A stretch of 64,000 nucleotides of DNA, taken from assembly GCA_012976225.1 (NCBI GenBank), contig JAAVVG010000009.1, forward strand, positions 682,001 through 746,000, read 5' to 3'. Each line of letters opens with the position of its first letter. Position 1 is the first letter of the stretch. Below the pieces are notes generated by a model. The model was not told the origin of the DNA, searched no databases, and was given only the letters and a program-made list of their open reading frames with translations. Both the position numbers and the translations under genes were made by a program. The stretch is from Golubevia sp. BC0850. Taxonomy: Eukaryota > Basidiomycota > Exobasidiomycetes > Golubeviales > Golubeviaceae. This document shows, in pieces, positions 34,924 through 47,300 of the stretch.

Positions 34924-36506
34924 ATGTCTCCAATTCCTCAAACTACTCTAAGTGGCTCCGCCAAACATCTTCAAATCGGTAACATCGGATATGGTACTAT
35001 GGGTCTCGATTGGACACCTAAGCCAAGTGAGAACAAGGGAGAAGAGTAAGAGAATGATTTATGATGCTTGGTCAGAAGAACGGAGACTGACCTCCTTGGT
35101 CCACCCTCTCTCTCCCTCCCGCAGCCTCCGAAGAAGATGGGCTTGAAGTTATGAAAGCTAGCGTTGATGCTGGATGTACCTTCTGGAACAGTGAGTGCGA
35201 GAAGGTGGTTCGCTCTTCCACCCTTTCGTTCTAAACCTCCACTCGTACCAACTCTCCTTCCACTCCATGCTCCCCTTAGCCGGCTGCTTCTACGGTATGC
35301 CAGAGGATCCACACGCAAATTTGAAGCGTATTCGTCGCTTCTTCGTAAGTTCTTGCTCTCCTCAAGCGCTGAGTGCTTGATGCTTCGAAGCTTCGTTCGG
35401 TCGATCTCATTCTTTCGCCTTTGCTCTCTTTTCAGGACAAGTACCCAGACTACAAGTCTAAGGTTGTTCTGAGCGTTAAAGGTGGAATGGACATCGAGAA
35501 TATCAAGGCCAAAGGGATGGGAGGAATGATGCCAGATGCTTCTATCGAAAACCTAAGACTCGATTTGGAAAGAGCTAGGGAGACCCTCAACACCAAGAAT
35601 GGAGGTAAAGAGATTGATGTTTATGAGATGGCAAGAATAGATGTCAAGGTGAGTCAACTCAACGTTCAGTCATTCTCGCAAGGCACATTGAGCTAATCCA
35701 GCCACCTTTCCCCTCAGACCTCCGTCGAAGAGACTATGAAGAATCTTCTCCAACTTTCTCAAGAGGAGAAACTCTTCCATCATATCTCCCTCAGTGAAGT
35801 TGGAGCCGAGACCATCAGGAAAGCAGCAGCAGTCGCCCCTATCGCTTGCGTGGAAGTCGAATACAGTCCTTGGGAGTTATCCATCGAGACCAACGGAGTC
35901 CTAGATGCCTGCAAAGAACTTTCGATTCCAATTATTGCCTATTCACCAGTTGGACGTGGATTCCTCACCGGGGGTGTCAAGAGCAGAGACGATTTCCCTG
36001 AGGGCGATATCAGACTACATCAAGATAGATTCTCAGAGGAGAATTTCTCAAAGAACTTGGAGCTGGTCGCAGATTTCGAGAAAGCTGGTCAGTAATACCT
36101 ATTGATGGGACTCTGCCAACTGATCCGTGGAGCTGACTAGAATCGATTTCTTCTTTCCCTCAACAGCCAAAGAGAAGGGATGTACACCTGCTCAGTTGAC
36201 TCTGGCCTGGTTGGTCCAACAAAGTCCAAATGGACTGATAGTTCCAATTCCCGGAACCTCAAAGGCTTCCAGAGTCAAGGAGAACGCAGAGAGTGCCAAC
36301 ATCAAGTTGAGTGAAGAAGACTTGAAGAAGTTCAGAGCCGTGATGTGAGTCAATATGCTCTCTGTTCTTGGTCTACCTTGTGCCAAAGCTGACACTGATT
36401 CTTTCCCTTTTGAACCTTTTTATGTTGCAGCGACGAGACCTCTGGAAAGGTACAAGGAGGAAGATACAATGAAATGGCTCGTAAGCACCAGCCACTATTT
36501 GGTTGA
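34924..36506 (+). CDS. plr1: Aldo/keto reductase, pyridoxal reductase (AKR8) type
   Basis: Seven exons (34924-35026, 35125-35190, 35280-35344, 35436-35648, 35718-36087, 36167-36344, 36431-36506) join in phase to 356 residues. Aldo/keto reductase landmarks appear in order: IGYGTMGLDW, the catalytic Asp in VDAGCTFWN, the catalytic Tyr in CFYG, the catalytic Lys in VVLSVKGGM, the catalytic His in FHHISLSEV, EVEYSPWEL, IAYSPVGRGFLTGG, and the cofactor phosphate-binding IPGTSKASRVKEN. The sequence pattern and length match yeast pyridoxal reductase Plr1, which reduces pyridoxal with NADPH in vitamin B6 salvage. Family membership is firm; exact substrate is inferred. Confidence 0.88.
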
Positions 36507-36857
36507 ATTGGATCCATTCTCTGCTCCTGTTGCTGTTTTTAGACAATTCGAATTTCAAGTGTGTTCATTCTGTTCCTCCTCTTTGCTCTAGTGTGACCCT
36601 GTGGTTTGAAGAGGGTGAATAAGAAGCCGGATGTCGCCACACGCTTGAGACCAGGTTACACCACTTACAGCGGGATGTTCATGAGTCTGTAATCCCCATA
36701 GCTTAAAGGGAAGTTCTAAAGGTACTGAGAATGCCTTGGGAGATGGAGAGCTTTCACAGAACTTGTTCAGCGAAAAAATAGGGGGTCCGAAGACCGAAAT
36801 CTTCCAGTAGGTCTTTTTCTCTCCCTCTATCAACCATCCACACCAAACTCTTCAAGG

Positions 36858-38066
36858 ATGACCTCAATCTCTCCTGATGCTATAGTCCCACGTCTCGATT
36901 ATCTAGATTCACCAACCCCGATGAACTGTAGAGAAGTTTGCAGAGACTGGTTAAAGATGATCGATTCGCACGCTTCGCTCTTCAACTTCTTCTACCTTCC
37001 AGCAGATCAAAACAAGAGGTATCGCCATAGAATGTTCAAGCTTTTCTTACACAAGTCGAAGGTTGGACTTAGAGGAGTAGATTTGAGCACAGGGTTACCC
37101 CAAATTTGTCAAAAAGGTTTCCCAAACATTATTCTCTCCTGCACTCATTCTCTTCGTTTCTTCAGCCTTTCCGATGTAAATGATGACTACATTACGATAT
37201 CTTTCACTACACGAAGAAGAAGAAAACTGGGAAGATCCAGAGGATTGGAAAGATCAAGACGAATACGATTCTTCTGAAGAGGACGAAGAAGATTTCGAAG
37301 AAGAGAAAGTTTGGGATTCTCTACCTAACCAAGTCAGAGACGTGAGATTCATACAATCGTTTCTTCATTTAACTACTGGATGGGAACAAGGGTCAACACT
37401 CAAGCTCAAAGATGGAGTAACTCATGAAGTTCAAGATTTAGATCCCGAAAATGATTGTTCCCTAGTCCAACTTCATTTAGCCTATGGCCAATCCTATTAC
37501 CGCCTCTTCCCTCTTCTAAGTTGGTCCTGTGGGTCTTTGAAGCATCTCTCTCTCAACACAGGCTCGATGCCCGATCCTCCTCAACTTCAATTCCCTAATC
37601 TCCTAGCCTTCCAATGGCGCGGAGCCGGATCGAATGCACCACTTCAACTTCCAGAATGGGTAACGGAAAGCTTGAAATTGAAGGTAGTTCACTTTATTCC
37701 GATGCTCTTGAACGTGGTGTATCTCGGCGAGCTTCCGCTTTCGACTGAACAGATTTGGATTTCGGATTTGTTTCCAAAGAGAAGACGTGAAGCACCACGC
37801 AACATCGTAGCTCATCTACATAGGTTAGCCATATCGATGCCCAGAGTAGAGCATCTAAGGGTCGAGAACTTCTTCTTTCTGGAAGAAAAGATCATTGATC
37901 TGCTCAAGGCTCGTCAAGCAGCTGCTAATGAGGGAAATCAAATAGAAGGAGTCCCAATTTCATGCTCAAAATGCTCACTTTGGATACTTCTCTCCTCAAG
38001 CCTGATACTTTACTGGAGGTTGAATAGCTGGTGGAAGTCGTGGACATCTACGACGCTCCAGGGTTG
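36858..38066 (+). pseudogene. F-box/leucine-rich-like gene, apparently decaying
   Basis: The ATG at 36858 starts an F-box-like motif (ISPDAIVPRLDYLDS, then REVCRDWLKMIDSHA), followed by a leucine-rich region. The frame is lost near 37178 and protein-like sequence resumes in another frame from 37180 (LRYLSLHEEEENWEDPE), and again near 37960, after which an LRR-like stretch (LKMLTLDTSLLKP) runs into a stop at 38024. I found no phase-compatible introns at these breaks. Fungal F-box-LRR genes often expand and decay; sequencing errors are the alternative. If functional, it would be an SCF substrate receptor. Confidence 0.5.
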
Positions 38067-39281
38067 ATCGAGATTGGATACTAGCTGTTTGTGAGTAGCT
38101 TTAGTCAACACCCCTGCTTTTCTCTTACGCACCATCTTTCACTCGAGGCTTTGATTCAAATCTGACCCACTCATGTTTTTCCTGAATGCTTCAGCAGGGA
38201 TATTCATCGAAGAACAAGGAGAGTGATCGAGGGGAGAGATCTTAATCCAAAACAAGAAGGCGTGGAAAGCTGGGTTGAAGAGGTGAACGTTCGAGAGGGA
38301 GCGATGTTGATGGAAAGAAACAACGAAGAATGAGGGAAAATTGATGATGTAGACGGTATTTCTGCTACAATCCTGCCTTGCTTCAATATAGCGCTGCTGC
38401 GCTTTTCGAGCCTCAACTTAAACCGACTTTGCGAATCACGAACCATGATGTTACTTTGGGGGGGGGGGTGCTCCAGTCTCTTTCTTTGATCGTTGTCTAT
38501 TGTCTTCTCGAGGTTCAGACAGAAAGAATTCTCTCATCTCATCATTCTCATGTCTCAAGCGGGCAGGCCCCGGGTTCACAAAAGAGTGAGTGTTTTGTCA
38601 TTGGATGAAAAGAGAGAATCGAATATGCATGTTTTGTTGTATTTTATAGAAAAGCTTGATTGACTTTTGTTTTGGGTTACTGAAAGATGTTTAGTTGTAT
38701 GCGTGCTTTTGAGAATTCGTCTTTGACTGTATGCTACTTCAGTAGCATTAGTGCTTGAGACGAGATTGAGATGGAAGGTTCGGGTAAAAGTACATGATGG
38801 GATTGGTATAGGTGACCGAAAAATATATGACTGGAGTGGGAGTGGGAGTGGGAGTGGAAGGGGTGAGGGGAAGAGAGATGGGTTAAGTCGACAGAGGGGA
38901 GGAGATAGGGAGATTGAAGAAAGGTTGGAGAAGAAGATGAAGGAGTTGTTTCTAGCACAGATCGCATCAGAATTAGAAGAGCAGGTTGATGATTGAAGAA
39001 AGGCTCGGGGAAAATCTTGAAGGCCAGATGATTGGAGATTGAACGAGTGACTTGTTTGTTGATGAAGGTTGAAGATGATGTTTGCTTGCTGATGCTACAA
39101 AGATCGGTGCTAGGAGAATGGAACCAGATAATGATATATTGTAAAGAGTGTCTTGCTGGCGGGAACGTTGTTGGAAGAGACTGTCGAGAGATTTTCTGTT
39201 GTTTTCGATTTTCTACGATGGCTTTAGATTCTTGGAAGATTTGAGACTAGGCATGGCTGCGAGGCATGAGAAAGTACTGGA
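38067..39281. other. Gene-poor 1.2 kb with simple repeats
   Basis: Holds a run of about 11 G at 38458 and a GTGGGA minisatellite near 38833-38857. A plus-strand ORF segment at about 38868-38996 (ends EERLEKKMKELF, then ASELEEQVDD) looks helical and could be a C-terminal exon, but no upstream exons were found. Confidence 0.4.
38833..38857 (+). repeat. (GTGGGA)4 minisatellite
   Basis: Four near-perfect six-base units. Translated in the plus frame they give Gly-Ser repeats, but no gene is supported here. Confidence 0.7.
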
Positions 39282-42043
39282 CTACTTTCTTTGACTTCTG
39301 AAAACTCTTTGAGAGACTTGAGTAGCTGCGGTCTTGACTTCACGGACGAAGGATTGAGAATTTGGACTAGTGTCTGGAGTTGTTAGACGTCTATTCTCAG
39401 AGTAAACGTGAGATGCTCCTTCGTCTTGACGAATGAAGGTACCGTTGTTGTAGACTGGTGGCCCAGCAGCGTCTGCGTGGTAGTACTCTGAGAATCCACT
39501 TTCGTCTCCCTCTTCCTCGAATTGACGAGTTTCGGATCCAGATCCAGAGATAGGACGTCCCATTCCTTCTTGATAGTCTTGCCAACTAGCCTCGTTTCCA
39601 GTGAACTCAACAGCCGAAGAGGTGTCCACATCTTCCATCATGTCAGAGGATTCAAAGACCTCGGTCTGAGCAGGTGCGAAGGGGCGTTGAACGCGTTGGA
39701 TGAGAGAGTCGATGTCGATGAAGTTGCTATCGTTGCGAGCGAACTTCCTATGACGATTAGAACGAACGTGCTGCGAAAAGTGAAAAGAAAGAGAGAGGCA
39801 TTTGGAATAAGTCTTCTGAACCTATACTCGAAATCTTTGGGGAGCACGAAGTTCAGCTTCGTAACACTCACCTCATCGAAGTCGGAGAATTGCTGTCTGC
39901 AGTTCTCGCAGTGTCCCTCCTTCTTCTCCTTACGACGAGGTCTAGTAGCTCCGGAAGTCAAAGCACGACGCATCCCGACTGGCTTTCCCTCCGTCATCCC
40001 GAGCATACGACGAACCATGGCACCATGACCAGCCTCCTCGGCTGTAGGGACGAGGTTGGCAGTGCTGGAGTTGGCAGCGCTTGGTACTGGACTTCCACCG
40101 AGACCTAGCCCACTAGCGCTACTGGAGCGAGATGGGAAGCTAGCAGCACTGACAGGAGTATGGAATCTACCTCCCAAGTTGGCTAGACGCTTGTCGTAAG
40201 GAGCAGAGGCTCCGAAACTGGCGCTGCTTCCCATAGCTTGAGACGTAGAGGTGACTCTAGAAGCAATCGACATGCTGTTTCCAGAGACCATTGGGTAAGG
40301 AGAAGCAGCACGATTGTTGGAAGCTACGAATCCCTCATTGTAAGGACGTGGAGAAGGAGGAGCTCCGTTTCGATTCAGTTGGCTGAGAGAGACGGTACGT
40401 CTGAGAGAAGTGGTTTGAGTAGCACGTTGACGACGACGAAGATCTTCAGTGACATTGAACTTGGTAAAAGGGCAACGACCCTCGATCTCTCCGTAAATTA
40501 CTGGCCATGGTGGATCGTCTCTGGAATCTGGACGTCTGAACTCTCTAGCCATGATGTGACGGTGCTCTCCGGTAGCGTCGTCGATCAAGACGTAGTAGGC
40601 GTTCTTTCCAAAGTAGTAGTAGTCACCGCGCTGAGTGGCTGGATCACGTTCGGTCGTTCCTTGGACTCTTTCCTGTCTGAGAAGTTGAGAGAGCTCTGGT
40701 TTGGCCTCGACAGCAGTACTGACATCGTCTCCGCGGAGCATCGAAGTAACCTTCTTGAACTCTAAAGGGAAGAAAGACAGAGAATTAGGTCAGAACGGTC
40801 TCCGAGAGCCTTTTACTTAGAGAAGAAAGACAGTACTCACTCTCGAGTTCCCAGACCTTCATTCCAAATCCTTGAGCCTTGGCTAGCAGATCGTTTGGAG
40901 GAGGTACAGGACCGGGCTCGTCGAAAGGGTTCCTATCTGAATGAAGTGGGACACTGATAGAAGGAGGAACAAGTATGAGGTCAGTTGAGATCAAAAGCGA
41001 GAGAGAAGTGAAAGATCGAGGAAGAGTCACTCACTGCTTGTTCTTTCCACGCTCCATCTTGTTCTTGACGCTACGCAGACGAGACTGTGCACTAGTTCCG
41101 GTCGGTGGAATCAGACGAGAAGTCTCTCCAGCCTTGTCTGAAGGTTTGACAACAGGGTGAATTGGAGTCTTACGAGACGTGACTACGTGGGTGACATCAC
41201 GAGAGAAGAAGGCTTCCAGTTTCTGTGGGAAGGAAGGTCCACATCTGAAGCTTATATGAGTCTTCCAGTCTTTTCTCTTCGACAACCAGTACCCAAAAAC
41301 TTTGATTCCGTCCCTCCAAGCCCAACTTGGTCACTCACACCTCCGAATTGCTCTATAGCGGCCTCTACTCCAGCCTTGATTGGTTCCTCCAAGCTGTCCA
41401 AGTAGAAAGTAAAGGTTGGAAAAGCCTTTGCATACTTTTGACGCCAGATCTTGGTTTCCTCCGACTTGTTACGTTCTCTAGCAAGACGTTCTCCCTCGGT
41501 CATGCGAGAGGCTTTGTCGATACGCTTGGTGGTTGGACGGGTAGCTTGAGAGGGAAGGGCAGAAGTTGGAGTTTGACCTTTGGTAGATAGAGAGCTGACA
41601 GGTCTGCTACTAGTTTCTACCGAAACTCCTCCCATTCCTCTAGCAAGGCCAGTGCCAGTAGAGGGATCAGTACCTTCAGTGCTGCTATCCTTTGAGGAAC
41701 GACTGCGTTTGGAAGGGGAGTCTCTGTCTCTGTCTTCCACCACATTCCTACAATGTACGTCTTCATGAGGCACTGCACGTTTCTTCGGAGTAGTTACTGC
41801 AGTAGATTGAGTCTGAGCTGTACGAGGAAGGGAGAGAGAGCGAGCTGGAGGAGGTGGTAGTTTGTTGGTTTTGTCTGGGCGTGGAGTGTTGAGGGCAGGT
41901 TTGTCTGCTGCGATGTTGTTGAGGTTGAGGTTGGGACTGTTGTTGTTTTGATTAGCAGCAGCTGTAGCAGCTGCACGAGCAGCCACCGATTGCTGATTCT
42001 TGACACCAAAGGGCTGACGGTTGTTGCTAGGAGTGTGAGACAT
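39282..42043 (-). CDS. DBF4: Dbf4/Dfp1, regulatory subunit of the Cdc7 kinase (DDK)
   Basis: Exons 42043-41339, 41222-41035, 40953-40841, 40761-39872 and 39770-39282 join in phase to 794 residues. The N-terminal disordered region is followed by a BRCT-like motif N (FPTFTFYLDSL, then FFSRDVTHVVTSR). Motif M lies around NAYYVLIDDATGEHRHIM, then WPVIYGEIEGRCPFTKF. The C-terminal DBF4-type zinc finger reads CENCRQQFSDFDEHVRSN then RHRKFARND, with the Cys pair and His pair split across exons 4 and 5, and continues FIDIDSLI. This trio of motifs defines Dbf4, which activates Cdc7 to phosphorylate Mcm2-7 at replication origins. The ~150 residues after the finger are acidic and not conserved as far as I can tell. 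Confidence 0.92.
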
Positions 42044-42483
42044 GGTGGTGAGGGGATGGAAAAGAGAAGAGGAAGAAAAGAACGCAACAACACGCCTTGA
42101 AGAGGTTTAAAAGCGGGGTTGAAGAGAAATTGGGATAGAATGAGTTGAATAGAGAAGAGTTTGAGACTGAATCTTGAAGTTTTAAACGCGTTTGAAGAGG
42201 AAGAGATGGAGAGGAGATGAGTGAGGAAGCACAATGATATGGCTTCTGAGGGACTCTCTGCTCTCTTCTCTTTGCTCTTGATGTGAAGGTATTGAACAGC
42301 AGTGATTCTGGTTCTTTATTTGCTGTGCTTTTCCTTGAAGTTAACGCTTCCGAGTTGGGATGATTACTTGCGGTTCTTGGTAGAAACGAAGAGCTCAAAC
42401 ATCCAAATTCGAAGACGTGTTGCCATGGACGTGACCTTCTTCTTTCCTTCTTTCACCTTTAAATTCACTTTCTCATACTGAAA
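42044..42483. other. Divergent promoter region
   Basis: Between DBF4 (minus) and the coiled-coil gene (plus). Minus-strand ORFs here are extensions of open frame upstream of the DBF4 start, without their own evidence. Confidence 0.5.
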
Positions 42484-43814
42484 ATGGCTCATTGTGCTTC
42501 TTATGTCAATCATGATAGAGGGAACTCCCAGGATCTGACTTCAAGAGTGGCCTTAGTCCATACAGAAACGCAGAAGACCTTCATCGCCTCGTCCCAATAC
42601 CATCCTTCCTCAGACGCATTGCCTGGGAGATGGATTCTTATGGTTGGATCTCTGAAAGATCCCCAGGGTGAAAATAGTGATGTGATCTGGTGGGGAATGG
42701 ACTTGGATCGAGAAGAATTAGTTCAGATGGTGAGTCCTTCTTTCCCTAACCGACTCTCAATCTCGTATTTGCTCAGGTAGCTCTTGTCTTCCTCTCTTTG
42801 AATTTCATACAGTATGAAGAGCATCACTTTGGGGATTTTAAGTCTCTCTCAGAAGCGATCTGCTCGATTTGGGACGAAGGATCCATTAGCATTTCTCCTT
42901 ACAAACCTGGCAAGTGGCAAAAGGCATTCGTAAGTTGTCCAACAAGTGTTCTTGCCAGATCAAAATCTCTCGTAATGAACAATTGTCTTGTTCTCCTGTT
43001 CCGCAGATCAACTTCGACGCTGGAACTGAAAGAGCTATCTCCATTCCTTTGGTGAAACTCGACCAAGCTCAAACCCCTCGTCTGGCCATGGATCTTTGTT
43101 TCAGCGTAAGTCTTTACCGAACAGTCTGGCCTCATACAAGCCTCAAAACCTCATTCACAAGATCCTGACGCAACTGTATGTCCGTTATATCAGATGGCAG
43201 CCAAGCTCCATCATTCTTCGTCTTCTTCCCCATCGAATAACGTTTCGGAGTCTGCTGCTTCAGCTCCGAGAGCACTTCCGAACTCTTTCGAAACTCGATC
43301 TACTATGGAACTTCTTCGAGAGATAGGTGAGTGACATGGAAGAGGTTGAAGCTCGCATGGAAGACCAGCTGTACTCATTCCCATTTTCCTTCCACGCCTC
43401 TCTCTGCCCTTCCTTGCAGACACTCTTAAGCAAAAGTGTGCCCAACTACAGGAGGAGAACAGGAAACGGGCTGTAGTGCGTTCTTCACTTTGAATGCTCG
43501 CGTCCTTTATTTTAGCCTCCTGTCGAAAGCTCAAACTGTTCTGACGTTTCCCTTGCTCCCCTCTCCTACCTATTGATCTAAGCTCAACGCATCGATAATC
43601 AACAGCGGTGGTTCAAGCTCTGCCAAAAGTCCAAAGAAGCAGCACTACGGCAATCGCATCAAGAACAAACCCCCGTGAGTGATTGTATCGTACTGAGACG
43701 ATCTTCCATCTTCTTGGCTTATCAGAGTCTCCGTCTTCCTTTTCTTCTTCCTGCAGCGTCCGATCTGCCAGTACCTTCAAAGGCACTGACTACGAAGAGG
43801 AAGACGAGGATTAA
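42484..43814 (+). CDS. Head-plus-coiled-coil protein, possibly XRCC4/PAXX-like
   Basis: Seven exons (42484-42729, 42813-42929, 43007-43105, 43194-43326, 43420-43472 or -43475, 43583-43674, 43757-43814) give about 265 residues in phase. The first ~150 residues alternate short beta-type segments (RVALVHTETQKTFIASS, GRWILMVGSL, VIWWGMDL, KAFINFDAG, RAISIPLVKLD). A helix follows (PRLAMDLCFSMAAKL), then a heptad coiled coil (ELLREIDTLKQKCAQLQEE), and a basic then acidic tail (YEEEDED end). This order of beta head, coiled coil and tail is that of the XRCC4/XLF/PAXX superfamily, but sequence alone does not prove it. Intron phases are mostly 0. No catalytic motif is present. Confidence 0.6.
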
Positions 43815-44360
43815 AGCTTGCAGTCTTTGAGAATCGTCCCCAGTCCCCTCATCTTGTTCACTCATTCCGCCTTTCTTCTTTTTCTTCTCAACCTCAAATG
43901 TATTTTGGATCACACGCTCATAATTTTCAATTAGATTTGTGAAATCGAAAGCATGAGTAAATTCATTCGTGCATAGGACTGCCTCTTGACGGTAGGTTAA
44001 AACGGTGACTGGCATTAATTTTTAGGGTTGAAATAGATACCTTTGACGCATTGGGAATGGTAACAGATGTGATTAATATATAGAGATCAGGTTGATGAGA
44101 GTAATGTTTGTGAAGGGGTATCGAAAAGTGGGGCAAAAGAAGTGGCGCACGAAAGAGAGAAGGCGAAGTAATGGAATCTAAGCACCAATATGGGAGGCGA
44201 AAGAAGTTCAATTCTAGAACTTGATTGAAGGGCTGAAACCTTCCAAGAAGAACTGGATGGGAGAAGCTGCAAGAGGTCGAGAAAGAAAGATGGTAAGCAA
44301 ACGGAAGTCCATCAATTGTCGAACACCTCTCCCAAACTCACCTTTGTGTACATGGTCTTT
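43815..44360. other. Convergent 3' intergenic region
   Basis: Between the stops of the coiled-coil protein and the CLIP-170 homologue. No gene supported. Confidence 0.5.
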
Positions 44361-47300
44361 CTAGAAGATCTCGGCTGCATAAGGACAATCATCGAGGGAG
44401 TGTCCTGTCTCTCCGCAGTCGTCACAGGGTTCATCTTCCTCAGCTTCATTCTTAGGAACCTTGACCGCCGGACTTGCTTCTCCCTTCTTGTTAGTTTTGA
44501 ACAAACTACAATTAACCAATTCATGATCGTTTCTCCCACAAAGATTACACTCATCTTCATCTTTATCAGTCTCATTTCGATCATCAACATTTTGACCTAT
44601 AGAACTAGTAGAGACAGAAGAACCACGATTTCTGCCATTAGAAGGCGAAACATTCGTTCCACTGATCGTACTTGAATTACTAGCACTAGTTCTATGACTT
44701 TCTCTCCTCTCCAACCTATCTCGTAAATCATTCCTCTCCTTTCTTAAAGAATCGACCTTTGATTCTAAGGCTTCATTTTCGTAAAGTCGAGCTTCAATTA
44801 AAGATTCTAAATCTGTAACTTCTTGTCTAATCTCTTCAGCCGAGGCATCCTTTTCTTTGACTATCTTCTTCAAAGTTTGAATTTCCCTCTCCAGGTCTTT
44901 CGCTTTCGTTTCGATCCTAGCAGTATCCTTTGCAGCTTGAGTTCTCAACTGGACTAGACTCTCAACGCTCTCAGCGTCAACTCCTTCCGAATCTTGCTTT
45001 TCATCCTTGATCTTGGCTGCTAGATCTTGAGTCAAGGCTTCTACCACCAGTTCCAGAGATCTTGAGCTATCTCTTAAAGTCTGGTTTTCAGCTTCCAGCT
45101 CTTCTTTCAGGAGTCGGTGTTTGTGCTTGATATTTGAAGATTCTTCATTCAATGACTTGATCATGTAGTTTAATCCTGCAATTTGCTTACTAGTAGCTTC
45201 AGGATCGATTGCACCTGTCGAAAGTCTCGATCTCCTGCTGCTGGTACTTGCGACTGAAGTTCTCTTTGAAGCCTCTGAGTGTTCTCTATCTCTATCACCA
45301 CTTGCTCTAGGCGAATCCAAGTTTGAAGAGCGATCGAAGTTTGAAGCGGAAAGATTTGGTGAAGGATTGGTATCTTGAGAAGGAAGCATCGGAGAACCAA
45401 CTAGAGATCTAGCAGATTGTCTAGCCGAATCTAGATTGTTCCTCAAATGTCTAAGATCTTCATCTTTAGCTGCCATTTGATGAGTATGAGCTGTTTGAAG
45501 TCTAAGAATCTGTTCATTCAAAGGTAAGCTACTTCTCTTGATGGTATCCAATTCGTGAGTCTTTTCCTCCAAAGACTGACGTAGAGATTTGATGACTTCA
45601 CTGTGTTGACTTTCTTGTTCTTGAGTAGCAGAAGCCAAACGACGATCCATTTCCTTCTTTGCTTCTTCAGCTCTCTCCAGCTGTTCCTTTACTGCCTTGA
45701 GTTCTGCTTCTTTGGCCATTGCATCTCTTCTTGCTTCTCTCTTTCCAGATCGAGCTCCTTCTAAAAGACCAGTCAATCTTTCAACTTCATTGTCTAGCTT
45801 CGTCTTCTCTGCTTCAAACTTCTTTGCCGCTTCCTCTACTCCCTCTCCAGAAGGACCTCCTCCTAGGGTTTCCAGATTTTCGACGTCAGCTCGAAGAGTT
45901 TCTACCTCTGCTCTCTCGTTCTCCAAAGCCGCTTGAGATTCGGTCAGAGCGTCGTGAAGTTCTTCAACTCTGGAACGAAGATCCGTGTTTGAGGAAGTTT
46001 GAGCTTCGATTTCGGTTTTCAATCTCTTGATCTCCGCTTTGAGATCGCTCTCTACTTCAGCAGATCTTTCTTTACGTCTACGAGTGTTCTCTCGATCTTG
46101 CTCGACCTGAGATATGAAGATTCAAAGAGATGAAAGGAGAGGACGGTCAGCCAGATGAAGATCTTGTTCTGATTTCAGTCTTACTACTACTCACGGCTTG
46201 GGTGCTATCAGCCAATTGATCTTCGAGAGAGACGATTCTGCTCGAGGCATGGTTCAACTGCTCTCTCAAATTAGCATTGTCAATAGTAGCAGCAGTAGAG
46301 ATAGCAGCACTCTGATCTGTAGAAGCTGCAGTTGCTTGTTGTTCAAGCTGCTGCTCTAGTTGATGAATCCTTTCGTCAGCTTCGAACAGATTAGAGTCTC
46401 GTTCTCTGACTTCCTTTTCGAATAGTCTGAAAATCGGCGATGGAAAGGGTTGGGAGAAGAGAATGATCTCATAAGATAGGTGAGGTATTCCTTGTCCGAG
46501 AGATTCAAATCCCAAGTAGTGTTACTCACCCCATAGCCTCCCTTCCAGATTTCATCAAATCCTCAATCTTAGCATTCAATTCCTTCACCTCTTCCTTTCC
46601 AGTCTCCTTCTCCGTCTCCAATCTTTCCACACTAGATTTCAACGACTCAATCTCAGCCAATTTAGCATTCAAAGAACTTTCATGAGAAACCTTAACCGCT
46701 TCCACTGATTCCTGATCCTCTCTAGCAGAATCGATCAATTTCTTCAATTCTTCCGAAAGTTTGGTAGATTCCTTTAATTGAGATACCAAAGAAGTTTTCT
46801 CATTTTCAAAACCATGGAGTTGTTTTTCTGAAGTCTCCTTTAAAACCTGAACCTCCTTGTTAGAATTCTCCAACAAGAGTTTGTAATCTTTTTCTTTGAT
46901 GGAGAAAGTTTTTTGAGCTTGTAACAAATCTTGATCTTTTGAAGAAGATGATTTCAATTTCTCAAATTCTTCTTTTAATTTCTCCAATTCTAAACTTTGT
47001 TCTTCGAATAGTGTTATAGGAACTGTGGGTTCAATCAAGAATTCATCTCTGTTGCTATTAGCAGAAGAAGGCATCCCCATAGCCATGAAATCCCTACCAG
47101 CTTGATCGTTGATTGAAGGAGAATTCTTAAAAGAAGGTCTCTTAGGAGTCAAATCCATCTCTTCAAGCAATTGCCTATTTCTCTCAGTATATTTCTTAGG
47201 AGAACCTGAATTCTTCTCACCTGAAGGATAAGACAAGAACCTTTTAGGAGGAGCCAAAGCTCTTCCATCCAAAGTGGGCTCGTTGGAGATTTCACTTTCA

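Noticed and set aside
39522-40765. Long plus-strand ORFs opposite DBF4
   Set aside because: Antisense to well-supported exons with Dbf4 motifs; their composition is explained by codon use on the other strand.
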